Shown here piece after piece: positions 10,664-21,260 of a stretch of DNA of 64,000 bases. This DNA is from Saussurea involucrata (taxonomy: Eukaryota; Streptophyta; Magnoliopsida; Asterales; Asteraceae). Both the position numbers and the translations under genes were made by a program. Under the pieces are notes generated by a model that did not search any database, was not told the DNA's origin, and saw nothing but the letters and a program-made list of their open reading frames with translations. How positions within the stretch are numbered: position 1 is the first letter of the stretch; each line of letters starts with the position of its first letter. The stretch is from assembly GCA_033807775.1 (NCBI GenBank), contig CM066317.1:39187870-39251869 (forward strand), in the 5' to 3' direction.

Positions 10664-13183
10664 ATGCCAAGAAGAAGACTGTTTCGGGAATTACTACCGA
10701 TTGACCCGGAAATAGAACGGACCGCCAGAGATCTAAGAAGACAAGCACGGAACAGAATGGCCGACAACAACATCAATGTCGGGGAAGATTGGGGAGAAGG
10801 GTTGCCCATGGGTAATGGTCAACCAATTCCAAATGTGAATGCAAATGCGAACAATCAGAACCACAATAACGCCAATCACGGTCTAAACAACGTCAATGAC
10901 AACGTCAACAATGGTGTCAACAATGGGATCAATCATAATCTCAATCATAACGCCAATCATGGTATCCATCATAATGTCAATCAACCACCACCACCACAAA
11001 GGGTACCCATGAGAAATTTCGCCAATCCAAACATGGGGGCTGCACAACGTGGATACGCACCACCGATAGCTGCAAACAACTTTGAAATCAAACTTGGTAC
11101 CATCCAATTGGTGCAATCGAACATGTTTGGAGGTGCAGCAACTGAAGACCCTCATGCACATTTGCGCTCATTCGAAAAGATATGCAATACTTTCAAGGTA
11201 AATGGGGCGGATCAAGATTCAATCAAGATACGGTTATTCCCATTTTCATTGAGGGACCGAGCCACCACTTGGGAAGAGAATTTACCACCGGGGTCGATTC
11301 GAACATGGAACGATATGGTGACAGCTTTTCTCAACAAATTCTTTCCACCAGGGCGAACGGCCCAACTGCTGTCAGATATCACTCATTTTGCCCAATGGGA
11401 TCAAGAGTCTTTGTACGAGGCATGGGAAAGATACAAAGCGATGCTCAAAAAGTGTCCACATCATGGGTTACAAGAATGGATGATCATCCAAACATTCTAT
11501 GTGGGATTGAATCCTCAATTTAAGAATGACCTCACAGCTGCTGCAGGTGGAGCTTTAATGAACAAGTCCTATGAGGAAGCGGTCGAATTGATAGAAAATC
11601 TAGCAGAACATAGCTATTCCACTCCAAGATCTGCTGTTAGAAAAGTTGCAAGCGTGCAAGAAACAGAAGAGTTGAAGGCTATAAAAGCACAGTTGACTGC
11701 GTTGACTAATCAAATGAGAGGAGCGACTATGCAACCGAATGTTCAGAATTCTCAAGACTATCAATCGCCGGAACAAGTCCAGTTCGTTCAGAATCAAAAT
11801 AATCGGCCGAGGAATGACCCATTCTCTAACACCTATAACGAGGGATGGAAGCGACATCCTAACTTTTCTTGGAGTCAACCTCAGCAAGGCCCAGCTAAAG
11901 AAACAATGGGACAACAACAGCAGTATGGTAACAATTCTAACTCTTCAACTTCTTTTCAGTCTAACAACGTTTATCGTCCCCCAGGTTACAATCAGAGGAG
12001 ATATGAAGAGGGGCAATCATCAGAAAAGAAGCCAGGTTTAGAAGACATGATGATGAAAATCATGTCAAAGATGGAAGGTGCGGTTGAAGGATTGAAAGGT
12101 ACAGTGGGTAATGTGAAGGCGACAACTGACCAAAATACTGCCTCAATCAGAATGCTAGAAAGACAAGTCGGACAAATAGCTGAAGCACTACAATCCCGGA
12201 CTCAAGGTCAATTCCCTAGTCAGACTGAACGAATACCAAGAGATGAGTGCAAGGCTATTTATCTGAGAAGTGGGAAGGAGTTGATTATAGACCCTACCCG
12301 AGAACCTTTAACTGATGACACTAAAGCTAAAGGTACTGAAATGGGTCCCATCAAGGTAGACGAGGAGATAGAGAGTGAAATGTCAAAGAATAGAGATAAG
12401 GGGAAGGAAGCCGGTGAAGAAGGTATGACGAAGGAAAACCCGGAGGATGGAGAAAAGAAGAAGAAGCAACCACCAGTCAACCCGTATGTGCCACCGCTAC
12501 CATTTCCGAATCGGCTGAAGGCACATAAGGATGAGGAACAATTCCAGAAATTTCTTGACATTTTCAAGAAATTACACATCAATATTCCATTTGCGGAGGC
12601 ACTGGCAAAAATGCCAAGTTATCTCAAGTTCATGAAAGATATCTTGTCCAAGAAGAGAAAGATCGAGGAGCATGCCACGGTTGCACTTACTGAAGAGTGC
12701 AGTGCTATCATTCAGCACAAGCTTCCCCCGAAGCTTAAGGATCCAGGGAGTTTTACTATCCCTGTTCAAACAGAAAAATCTAATTTCAGCAAGTCATTAT
12801 GTGATCTTGGTGCAAGTGTTAATTTAATGCCTTTATCCATTTTCAGGAAACTGGGCTTGAGGGAAGTAAAGCCAACGAACATGACACTTCAACTTGCAGA
12901 TAGATCGGTGAAGTACCCTTATGGAATCGTGGAAGACGTTTTGGTAAAGGTTGGAAGATTTTATTTTCCAGTTGATTTTGTAGTTCTAGATGTGGAGGAA
13001 GATGTTGAGATACCGTTAATCTTGGGAAGACCATTCTTAGCCACAAGCAAGGCTTTGATCGACATGGAGGAAGGCGATATGACTTTGAGAGTTGGTGGTG
13101 AGAGGGAAGTGTTCAATATGTTCGAGAAGATAAGAGATAGAGGCGAAGGGAAATTTGGTGAGCAAGAAAGGCCGAAGGAGTGA
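10664..13183 (+). CDS. Athila-like gag with C-terminal retropepsin
   Basis: 839 codons with no stop, starting at ATG MPRRRLFREL just after a TTTCAG tract. The relative at 56392 starts with a similar MPR motif, which supports this start. An Asn-rich low-complexity stretch (about residues 50-110) is followed by the Gypsy gag domain (about 170-330: FPFSLRDRA, FFPPGRTAQL, CPHHGL). A Gln/Asn-rich linker, a Lys/Glu-rich region and a C-terminal aspartic protease follow (LCDLGASVNLMP, then IPLILGRPFLAT). The protease Asp in DLGAS is present. I see no CCHC knuckle. Gag would form particles, and the protease would cleave gag. There is no pol downstream, so reverse transcriptase must come from another element. 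Confidence 0.9.
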   Translation: MPRRRLFRELLPIDPEIERTARDLRRQARNRMADNNINVGEDWGEGLPMGNGQPIPNVNANANNQNHNNANHGLNNVNDNVNNGVNNGINHNLNHNANHGIHHNVNQPPPPQRVPMRNFANPNMGAAQRGYAPPIAANNFEIKLGTIQLVQSNMFGGAATEDPHAHLRSFEKICNTFKVNGADQDSIKIRLFPFSLRDRATTWEENLPPGSIRTWNDMVTAFLNKFFPPGRTAQLLSDITHFAQWDQESLYEAWERYKAMLKKCPHHGLQEWMIIQTFYVGLNPQFKNDLTAAAGGALMNKSYEEAVELIENLAEHSYSTPRSAVRKVASVQETEELKAIKAQLTALTNQMRGATMQPNVQNSQDYQSPEQVQFVQNQNNRPRNDPFSNTYNEGWKRHPNFSWSQPQQGPAKETMGQQQQYGNNSNSSTSFQSNNVYRPPGYNQRRYEEGQSSEKKPGLEDMMMKIMSKMEGAVEGLKGTVGNVKATTDQNTASIRMLERQVGQIAEALQSRTQGQFPSQTERIPRDECKAIYLRSGKELIIDPTREPLTDDTKAKGTEMGPIKVDEEIESEMSKNRDKGKEAGEEGMTKENPEDGEKKKKQPPVNPYVPPLPFPNRLKAHKDEEQFQKFLDIFKKLHINIPFAEALAKMPSYLKFMKDILSKKRKIEEHATVALTEECSAIIQHKLPPKLKDPGSFTIPVQTEKSNFSKSLCDLGASVNLMPLSIFRKLGLREVKPTNMTLQLADRSVKYPYGIVEDVLVKVGRFYFPVDFVVLDVEEDVEIPLILGRPFLATSKALIDMEEGDMTLRVGGEREVFNMFEKIRDRGEGKFGEQERPKE

Positions 13184-14184
13184 TCGGAAAGAAAGTCGTG
13201 CCACGACATAAAATACGGCGCTGGGTGGGAGGCAACCCACCATAGGTTAAATCTTAATTTTTATTTTGGTCAGTTTCTTATTTTTGTGTGCTTTCTTTTG
13301 TTTTGTGTGTTGTTTTGTGTTTTGTGTGCTTGTGTTTAGTTTTTGATCCCTGATAGCATTTCCGATATGACCAAGAGCAAGGCAGGAGAAGGAAGGGCAA
13401 AAATAGGTGAATAGTGATCCGCGTATGCTCCCTGAAAGGTATCTACGCAACATCTCTTTGCAAACCTCGGTTTCACCAAGGTTTGGGGTCCCTGTTTTCA
13501 CTTGAACTTTATTGTTTTATGATTCCTTGTTGTGAAAACAAACCTAATCTAGAGATTAGGTTTGGGGTGGCATAATTACTGCTGACTGTACCGATTCGCT
13601 ATTTCGTGTTTCTTTCTTTTATATGTTATTTGTTCCATTGGGGACAATGGTTGTGTCTGGTTTGGGGTGGTTTGTCGATTATATCATTTGTTGATCTCAG
13701 TGGATTGAACAACTACCTTGTTTTTTTTAGTGATGAATGTGCAACCTTCCTAGTGTGACTTAGTGTGAGTTTTCGAGGACACTAATTTTGGGGAGAAGAG
13801 TTAAAAGGGATAATGTAGCATGAGGGTGGATCTAGGTGAATGCATACATAGAGACATTAGTGGAGACCACCCGTGAGTTTTTGAGCCTTACACGTACTAA
13901 CTTCGATTCTGAGAGACTACACACTACTCGATACACCTTTCATTAGTCCTTTGATCGTTGTTGTAGCTGATCTCGCTATAACTTGCATCCATTATCAAAG
14001 ACATCCATAGGATTAGAAGTGAAGCTTCTGCCTATCTTTGTGAACAAACCATGTGAGAACTCATAAAGCTTATTGGTTGATGCTAAACCCACTGCTTTTC
14101 ACTACTCAAGGTTCTCAAATGAAAACCCGTTGTAATTCCCTCAAAAAAAAACTGCAAACCCAGTAAATCAGTCATAAAGGGTTT
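13184..14184 (+). other. structured non-coding 3' region of Athila-like copy 1
   Basis: No coding frame. At 13224-13241 a hairpin GGTGGG-AGGCAA-CCCACC lies 40 nt after the gag stop. At about 13462-13490 and 13541-13570 two further stem-loops are each followed by TTTGGGG. The block GACATTAGTGGAGACCACCC near 13851-13871 is also found, with one change, in the relative near 53123. The region resumes after the nested element at 19345. Confidence 0.65.
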
Positions 14185-15387
14185 TGTTGGTGCAAGTGTA
14201 CCACATCTCTATATATTTATATATATTTATTTTGATGATTACAAACACACCGTATTATTGTTTATCTAACAATTTAATCCAAGTGTGCAGTTGTTGAAGA
14301 ACACGAAGATTTAATCTGAAGGGTTCAAGACGGAAGTGTTTACGTCGTCATTATTGTTTATAACTAATAATGATAAACACCCTAAAATAATATACCACTT
14401 GGATATTTCTAAAAACCTTAAATAATTTATTTAAATAAGTTTATTGAGAAGATCCAGCAGATTTGGTTGCGTCCTGGAAAGTACTTTTTCTGACGGCGGT
14501 ATACCGCGGCGGTACAGCCGGTATACCGCGGGTACACTTTGGCCGGTATACCGCGGCTGTTCAGCCGGTATACCGCGGCAGGCTCGGTGTACAATTGTGA
14601 TTGGTTGAAAGTTACTTTTCCTGACGGCGGTATACCGCGAGTCCCAGCCGGTATACCGCGGGTACGTAATTCCTGTCAACTTTGCATGTAGCCGTTGGTG
14701 TGTCAGTATCTGACCGCGGTATACCGCGGTGTGCAAGGCGGTATACCGCGCCTCTTGTTTCCGTTGGAAGTGGGTTGCTATATAATGATGCTGATGGTGA
14801 TGAAGAAGATCAGACCAGACCACACAACAGTAACAAGCAGCATTCAAACTCTCAACTCTCAGCTCTCTCATTTATATATATATATTTTATAAAACATTTT
14901 TTATAAAATATCCAAGTGTGAGATATTATACAAGAGTGATTACCCATTGTGAGTTATACTCCTCTTGTAAGCATTTGAATAACGGGTGTGTGATCCTGTA
15001 CATCTCATAGCAGAAGCTTGAGAATCAATTACGTTACCTTTGTACTTGGTTTGTATTCTACCGTAAAGAATACATTTATTGGATCGTGTCGGGAAGTGTC
15101 TCGGCTGCTGGTTTATCACAGTTGGTGGTAAATCAGTAAATCTCTGTGTCAAGTATCTCTATCCCTTATCTCTTTATTTATTCCGCTGTGCTTTATTATA
15201 TTTATTTATATAAACTGCTTTGCATTTATATTTATTTATATAATCTCTGTGCATTTAAATTATATCTGTTTATATAATTGTTGTATACTGATTTATTTAT
15301 ACTGTTTCTGTACTGTATTTATTTATAAAAGATTTTTTGAAAGTAAAAGATTTAAATACAACCTTACCCCCCCTAGGTTGTCTAACA
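14185..15387 (+). repeat. 5' LTR of the gag-only element
   Basis: TGTTGGTGCAAG to TTGTCTAACA, 1203 bp. Bases about 14490-14755 contain eight copies of the palindrome GGTATACC, most within CGGTATACCGCG, in otherwise AT-rich sequence. Confidence 0.93.
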
Positions 15388-15389
15388 TT

Positions 15390-15401
15390 TGGTATCAGAG
15401 C
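15390..15401 (+). other. primer-binding site, initiator tRNA-Met type
   Basis: TGGTATCAGAGC two bases inside the 5' LTR, the usual plant Copia primer site. Confidence 0.88.
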
Positions 15402-15452
15402 AGGGCTTTCAAAAATTATCTTTTAAATTTTTAAAGTTATATCTTTTATTTA

Positions 15453-17357
15453 ATGGCTCAACAAACCAATTTTGTGTTTTCAAAACCTCCTTTGATAGAT
15501 ACTGAAAAGTTTGGCATTTGGGCCGAGCTATTTGAATGTCACGTGCGTGGCAAAAATCAAAAAATTTGGGATATTATAGAAAATGGGAATTTTAGACCAA
15601 CCAAAGTTGAAAATGATCTTATTGTTGATAAACCCATAAAAGATTGGACTCCCGCTGAAGAATCTCATTATTGTTTAAATTTTGAAGCTAAAAATATATT
15701 ATATGCTGCTTTAACCTCTGATGAAATAGAAAGAGTTTATACTTATAAAACTGCTAATCTAATCTGGCAAAGCTTGAGCGACACTCATCGTGGAAATACT
15801 CAAGTTAAAAGCTCTAAAATAAATATTCTTGTTCATGATTATGAACTATTTGAAATGTCAAAAGATGAGTCAATCGACTCAATGTTTAAACGTTTTAACC
15901 TCATTATGACTACCTTGAAGGGATTAGGTCGCACTTATCCTAACGAAGACTATGTAAGGAAAATTCTTCGAGCACTTCCTTCGGAGTGGATGGCAAAAAT
16001 TACATCTTTAGAAGACTCCCGAGATCTCGCAACTATGAAGCTCGATGATCTCATCGGCAATCTTAAAGTGCACGAAATTGCACTAAGAAGAAATCAAGTC
16101 CGGGAGCAAGTCAAAAAGAAATCCATCGCTCTCAAAGTCGTTGCCTCAAAAGAAGAGGAAAAGGAAGAGGAGGAAGAAGCTAGCTCATCCGATGACGAAC
16201 CCGAAAATCTTGACGATTTAGTCAAGTTGGTAAGAAAACTTTCTAAACTTTTATCTAACAAAAAGTTTACTAATAATGATAGGTTTCAAGAAAATGGAGA
16301 CTACCGTCGTGGTGGTAAAAACCAAAGTCGCAACGTCCATAAAAGTGAAGACAAATATGACGAATCTAGCGACGATGAAAAAGCCAATAAAAAGAAAGGC
16401 TTTTGCTATGTGTGTGGTGATAAGGATCACTATGCGAGTGTGTGTCCGAAACGAGCAAAACAAATCAACACACCAAAAGCTCTCGTTGGAGGCGCGTTGA
16501 GCGCAAGCATAAATGAGGCCCAAAATTTTTGTTTCATGGCCGACCATGATAATGAGGTATCTTCATCATATTCTTCTAAAAATAATTATGATAATAATTA
16601 TAGTGATAATTATTATAGTGACGATGAAAATAATCTTGACGAATTATATAAATCATTTCATGATATGGCTGCTCTCGCAAATAAATATAAAGATGAAATT
16701 TCTAATTTAAAAGAAACCGTATCTGTATATAAAAAGGAAATAGATGACGGTAAACAAAAATCTGCTCATGATTTAGATGTTATCACTAAATTAGAAAATA
16801 AATTAAGTGAAAAAGATGTTTGTAAATCTTGTGCTATTTTAAATGATAAAATTGCATGCTTAAGTGAAAATAAAAATGAAAGTGTTGCATGTACAAAATG
16901 CGAGTCTCTTGAAAATGAAGTTGCATGTTTAAATGCTAAATGTAAATCGCATGAGAAAAATGACTTATTAGCAAATGCTTTTAATAGTAGCAATGATAAA
17001 GTGCTTAAAATGCTTAATATATCAAATCGTATAAATTGCCGAAAAGGCATTGGTTCAAATACGTGTATTGAAAAATGTAATTGTATGCCAATTAAAAAGG
17101 TCTTTGAAAAACCTAAATTTGTTGTTAAAAATAAAACGCAAAAACCTCCATATATGTCAAAAATAAAAAATGTGAATTATGGGAGGAAACCGTATGCTCG
17201 TATGTATAATAGTAATTTTTCTAGACCTAATGCGAATATAAATGCTTCATTTTATGTGTATGATAAATACAATCGCAAAATTAAAATGGTTAGAAAATGG
17301 ATTCCGAAAGGAATGTTTAATGTTGATAATCCGGGTGGAATGCGTTTATGGTTTTAA
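15453..17357 (+). CDS. Copia-type gag of the gag-only element
   Basis: 634 codons, uninterrupted, starting MAQQTNFVFSKPPLID 50 bp after the primer site. A DUF4219/UBN2-type gag domain covers about residues 1-230 (WAELFECHV, IWQSLSDTHRG, VRKILRALPSEW). A Glu-rich stretch follows, then one CX2CX4HX4C knuckle (CYVCGDKDHYASVC, about 16404-16445). A long AT-rich coiled coil follows, and after it a Cys-rich patch with CKSC, CTKC and CIEKCNC spacings that I do not recognise. Gag would build the particle. Codon use turns sharply AT-rich after the knuckle. No other protein is encoded, and the intact frame with near-identical LTRs says that insertion was recent. Confidence 0.9.
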   Translation: MAQQTNFVFSKPPLIDTEKFGIWAELFECHVRGKNQKIWDIIENGNFRPTKVENDLIVDKPIKDWTPAEESHYCLNFEAKNILYAALTSDEIERVYTYKTANLIWQSLSDTHRGNTQVKSSKINILVHDYELFEMSKDESIDSMFKRFNLIMTTLKGLGRTYPNEDYVRKILRALPSEWMAKITSLEDSRDLATMKLDDLIGNLKVHEIALRRNQVREQVKKKSIALKVVASKEEEKEEEEEASSSDDEPENLDDLVKLVRKLSKLLSNKKFTNNDRFQENGDYRRGGKNQSRNVHKSEDKYDESSDDEKANKKKGFCYVCGDKDHYASVCPKRAKQINTPKALVGGALSASINEAQNFCFMADHDNEVSSSYSSKNNYDNNYSDNYYSDDENNLDELYKSFHDMAALANKYKDEISNLKETVSVYKKEIDDGKQKSAHDLDVITKLENKLSEKDVCKSCAILNDKIACLSENKNESVACTKCESLENEVACLNAKCKSHEKNDLLANAFNSSNDKVLKMLNISNRINCRKGIGSNTCIEKCNCMPIKKVFEKPKFVVKNKTQKPPYMSKIKNVNYGRKPYARMYNSNFSRPNANINASFYVYDKYNRKIKMVRKWIPKGMFNVDNPGGMRLWF

Positions 17358-17498
17358 ACCATTTTTATGGTTTTGTATGTTTGTCGTGTTTGTTTTATGT
17401 CGACAACATATTTTTTTTGCAGTTTATGTTTTATACTAACTGTTAAAAGGACCCATAAGAAAAGGGTACCACGAAATATTTTCTTTGCCTTTTGTAGG

Positions 17499-17782
17499 TG
17501 TTTCCTGACGAGGATATAATACGTGTTTCCTGACGAGGATATAATACGTGCTTCCTGACGAGGATATAATACGTGTTTCCTGACGAGGATATAATACGTG
17601 CTTCCTGGCGAGGATACAATACGTGGTTACCTGCCGAGGTTATAATACGTGGTTTCCTGGCGAGGTTATAATACGTGGTTACCTGCCGAGGTTATAATAC
17701 GTGGTTACCTGCCGAGGTTATAATACGTGGTTACCTGCCGAGGTTATAATACGTGGTTACCTGACGAGGTCATAATACGTGG
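17499..17782 (+). repeat. 25-26 bp tandem array
   Basis: About 11 units of the type TTTCCTGACGAGGATATAATACG, grading into GTTACCTGCCGAGGTTATAATACG. Every unit keeps CTG-CGAGG and TATAATACGTG. The array lies between the gag stop and the polypurine tract. Confidence 0.93.
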
Positions 17783-18136
17783 TGATTTTTTTTATCACAT
17801 AAAATTAACCGAAAATTGAAGCCTTAAGATCCGTTTTGGTGCAAGTGTTTCGTATTGGTTTGTATATCTTTGTCTCTATTGCTTTTTGCATTTTATTTTT
17901 ATCCCTCAAATTTTATAAAATCAAATTGATATCGTTATTAATTTGAGGGGGAGCGTTTTAGCTCTTTTACCCATGAGTTTATGCTCTCTCAATTATATGC
18001 ATATTTTGAGGGGGAGCATCTCTCGAGGGGAAGCATACCGTCTTTCTTGACCCTTTTTGTTTCGACAAACGGGGGAGAGAAACCGCATATGCTCTTGCTT
18101 AGCGGTTGTGTTTGTCATCATCAAAAAGGGGGAGAT
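17783..18136 (+). other. 3' untranslated segment of the gag-only element
   Basis: AT-rich, non-coding, with several GAGGGGGAGC purine tracts at about 17943, 18008 and 18124. The last is the likely polypurine primer for plus-strand synthesis. Confidence 0.6.
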
Positions 18137-19339
18137 TGTTGGTGCAAGTGTACCACATCTCTATATATTTATATATATTTATTTTGATGATTACAAACAC
18201 ACCGTATTATTGTTTATCTAACAATTTAATCCAAGTGTGCAGTTGTTGAAGAACACGAAGATTTAATCTGAAGGGTTCAAGACGGAAGTGTTTACGTCGT
18301 CATTATTGTTTATAACTAATAATGATAAACACCCTAAAATAATATACCACTTGGATATTTCTAAAAACCTTAAATAATTTATTTAAATAAGTTTATTGAG
18401 AAGATCCAGCAGATTTGGTTGCGTCCTGGAAAGTACTTTTTCTGACGGCGGTATACCGCGGCGGTACAGCCGGTATACCGCAGGTACACTTTGGCCGGTA
18501 TACCGCGGCTGTTCAGCCGGTATACCGCGGCAGGCTCGGTGTACAATTGTGATTGGTTGAAAGTTACTTTTCCTGACGGCGGTATACCGCGAGTCCCAGC
18601 CGGTATACCGCGGGTACGTAATTCCTGTCAACTTTGCATGTAGCCGTTGGTGTGTCAGTATCTGACCGCGGTATACCGCGGTGTGCAAGGCGGTATACCG
18701 CGCCTCTTGTTTCCGTTGGAAGTGGGTTGCTATATAATGATGCTGATGGTGATGAAGAAGATCAGACCAGACCACACAACAGTAACAAGCAGCATTCAAA
18801 CTCTCAACTCTCAGCTCTCTCATTTATATATATATATTTTATAAAACATTTTTTATAAAATATCCAAGTGTGAGATATTATACAAGAGTGATTACCCATT
18901 GTGAGTTATACTCCTCTTGTAAGCATTTGAATAACGGGTGTGTGATCCTGTACATCTCATAGCAGAAGCTTGAGAATCAATTACGTTACCTTTGTACTTG
19001 GTTTGTATTCTACCGTAAAGAATACATTTATTGGATCGTGTCGGGAAGTGTCTCGGCTGCTGGTTTATCACAGTTGGTGGTAAATCAGTAAATCTCTGTG
19101 TCAAGTATCTCTATCCCTTATCTCTTTATTTATTCCGCTGTGCTTTATTATATTTATTTATATAAACTGCTTTGCATTTATATTTATTTATATAATCTCT
19201 GTGCATTTAAATTATATCTGTTTATATAATTGTTGTATACTGATTTATTTATACTGTTTCTGTACTGTATTTATTTATAAAAGATTTTTTGAAAGTAAAA
19301 GATTTAAATACAACCTTACCCCCCCTAGGTTGTCTAACA
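18137..19339 (+). repeat. 3' LTR of the gag-only element
   Basis: 1203 bp, essentially identical to 14185-15387. Preceded by the polypurine tract at about 18124-18135 and followed by GGTTT. Confidence 0.93.
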
Positions 19340-19344
19340 GGTTT

Positions 19345-20005
19345 TGCCAAAAAAAAGTGCTAAATAAAACTGAGGGGTCAGTTTAAAGAATTTGAGAGAA
19401 GTGTTAGGAAACTTGAACGAAAGAAAGAAGGGAGGGTCATCAAATACCATCATAAATCCTTTGACCTCCACCCAGAAGTAGCAACCATACCCATTTAAAG
19501 ATCCGAATTCAGCATGGAGAGTTTGTAAAGAGTGGCGAAGCAACGTTTCTATGTCCTAGTCTTGATAATGGATTCCTTCTGAGATCAATTTGTGTACAAC
19601 TGTGCGTTATTGTTTAATTGTTGTTCATGCAAGCTTTGTGAATTCTTGTACCCAGCTTCTGAAAGCAGGACAACATGTGTGAAACCTAGGGCTCGAGTGA
19701 AGAGAGAAAACTGTGAGGTAGGGTCAAGGCGAAATCCTCTCTAAGTGTGTGTTTAGTTAGGTACACTCAAGTGCGGTGTGGTCCTTGATAACTCTTTGTC
19801 CCAAAGTTGTGCTGTTTAGAATTCCATAGCTAGGTCTGCTGGAGGGGTGTCCATCTCACAGGTAATTCGTAGTGGTTGTTGAGCTAACTAGAGATCTAAA
19901 TGATATCCTCGACAACACGAAAATTGCGATTGTTTGAGTTGTGTTTAAATGCTTATTTGTGTCGCTATTTTGCTTGGAGACAAGCAACGCTCGGTTTGGG
20001 GTTGT
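19345..20005 (+). other. 3' non-coding end of Athila-like copy 1
   Basis: Continues the element interrupted at 14184. No coding frame. It ends in CGGTTTGGGGTTGT just before the 3' LTR, the same polypurine-like word found before the LTR of the relative. Confidence 0.65.
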
Positions 20006-21260
20006 TGATAATGTCGTTTTCCGACATTATTTTGATCCCGAATTCGTTCTTTTTGTTGTGAGTTCTCGAGTAAAATAGTAGAATTTAATGATTTTTATGA
20101 GAAAGTACAGGTTTTCATGAAAGAATGATGATGGAAGAGTTTTTGGATCAATCGGAGCAAGCTTACAGCATTCCGGAGCGAAAAGGAGAAAAATCAGATT
20201 TTTGGACCAAACAATGCTCTGCGCGCCTCTGAGCGCGCCTCCAAACGCTCCCACAAACGCGCAGGCTTATTTTTGTAAAACATTCCAGTGCGCTGCGCGC
20301 CTCCAAACGCACCCACAAACGCGCCAAGCCCCTGATTCGTTTTTAAAGCCTTTTTTCTACTAGGGTTGAGGGGGAATCAATCAGTTACGTTTGGAGACTC
20401 TCTTGGGGCGATTTTGGGAGATAGAAGACGATTTTTGAAGGCGAGAAGAAGGCTAGAAACATCAAGATACGAGAATCAAAAGGCGAATCGAGTCCATTCA
20501 TCGAAGGATTAAGCTTTTCAGGGAGTTTTAGATTTCATTTCTTTTAGAACCAACATGTTTACTTTCGTTTTTATTATTTCTTTTCTGAGTTGTGAAACCC
20601 CCAATATGAACTAACTCGTTCATGTTGGGGGGTTGGTTTGAATCATGGTTGGATGATTATTTAGCATTACAGTAGATACGATCGATTTGATTCTTATGGA
20701 TGAAACATGTGGGATTGTTCTTAATGCTTGTAATAGTCCGATCAACTATTATTTGATTTAATGAATCTTTTAACGTTTGAGAAAAGTTTTGAGGTTTATC
20801 TAATCCTTCATGTCTTAGTCGAATTTGAGATAGAAATATGATAATTCGTACTTTGTGGGGTTTTAATCATTGTTTGTTCAATTACCTTTGTTGAGATCGA
20901 ATGATGATACAAAATGTTGAATGAATGTTGCTATAGCTTGATAGAGTATAGTGATGGATTTTGATTATACCAGTCATCCTGGAGTTATGTCAATCGTGTC
21001 AAATCTGTGAGTTAAGTAATTGTTTACCTGAGGAATCCAACCCTCCAACTCTTTCTCTTATTTGAATTAATTAAGTTTAATTTCGTATTCCAATACGCAA
21101 CAACCCAAATCAATCTGCGATAGTCTAGTTAATAATCTATACAGTCATTGTGGTACTTGACACCTGGTTCCTTTGGTTCGATACTCGTACTTACCGTACG
21201 TTATTACTTGATTCGACCCGTACACTTGCGGTAGATTTAGGGGGTGATACCCGCCTATCA
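20006..21260 (+). repeat. 3' LTR of Athila-like copy 1
   Basis: 1255 bp, direct repeat of 9223-10493, preceded by the purine-rich CGGTTTGGGGTTGT that can serve as polypurine tract. Followed by the target duplication GATAG. Confidence 0.88.

Larger units (their letters stand above)
14185..19339 (+). mobile_element. gag-only Copia-type element (TR-GAG-like), very young
   Basis: Two 1203-bp LTRs differ at one base that I could find (position 14524 versus 18482 area) and are flanked by a perfect 5-bp duplication GGTTT (14180-14184, 19340-19344). The interior is 2749 bp: primer site, one 634-codon gag, a 25-26 bp tandem array, and a polypurine tract AAAAAGGGGGAGA. No protease, integrase, RT or RNase H is present. 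This matches the published class of terminal-repeat elements with a GAG domain (TR-GAG), which depend on partner enzymes. Confidence 0.92.
9223..21260 (+). mobile_element. Athila-like Ty3/Gypsy gag-protease element (copy 1)
   Basis: LTRs at 9223-10493 and 20006-21260 run TGATAAT...CCTATCA. A perfect 5-bp duplication GATAG (9218-9222, 21261-21265) flanks the element. The primer site TGGCGCCGTTGTCGGGGA fits tRNA-Asp, as in Athila/Tat elements. After removal of the nested element at 14185-19339 the internal region is about 4.35 kb. It encodes only one open gag-protease frame; no RT, RNase H or integrase is seen. The 3' 1.7 kb is non-coding and structured. A relative at 50614-57905 has the same layout. 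Confidence 0.88.

Noticed and set aside
14431..14871. 146-codon open frame on the minus strand of the gag-only LTR, repeated at 18383-18823
   Set aside because: Its Arg-Tyr-Thr repeats are only the translation of the GGTATACC palindromes, and it lies wholly in the LTR.
17499..17782. CRISPR-like regular repeats
   Set aside because: Direct tandem units with no unique spacers in a plant retrotransposon.
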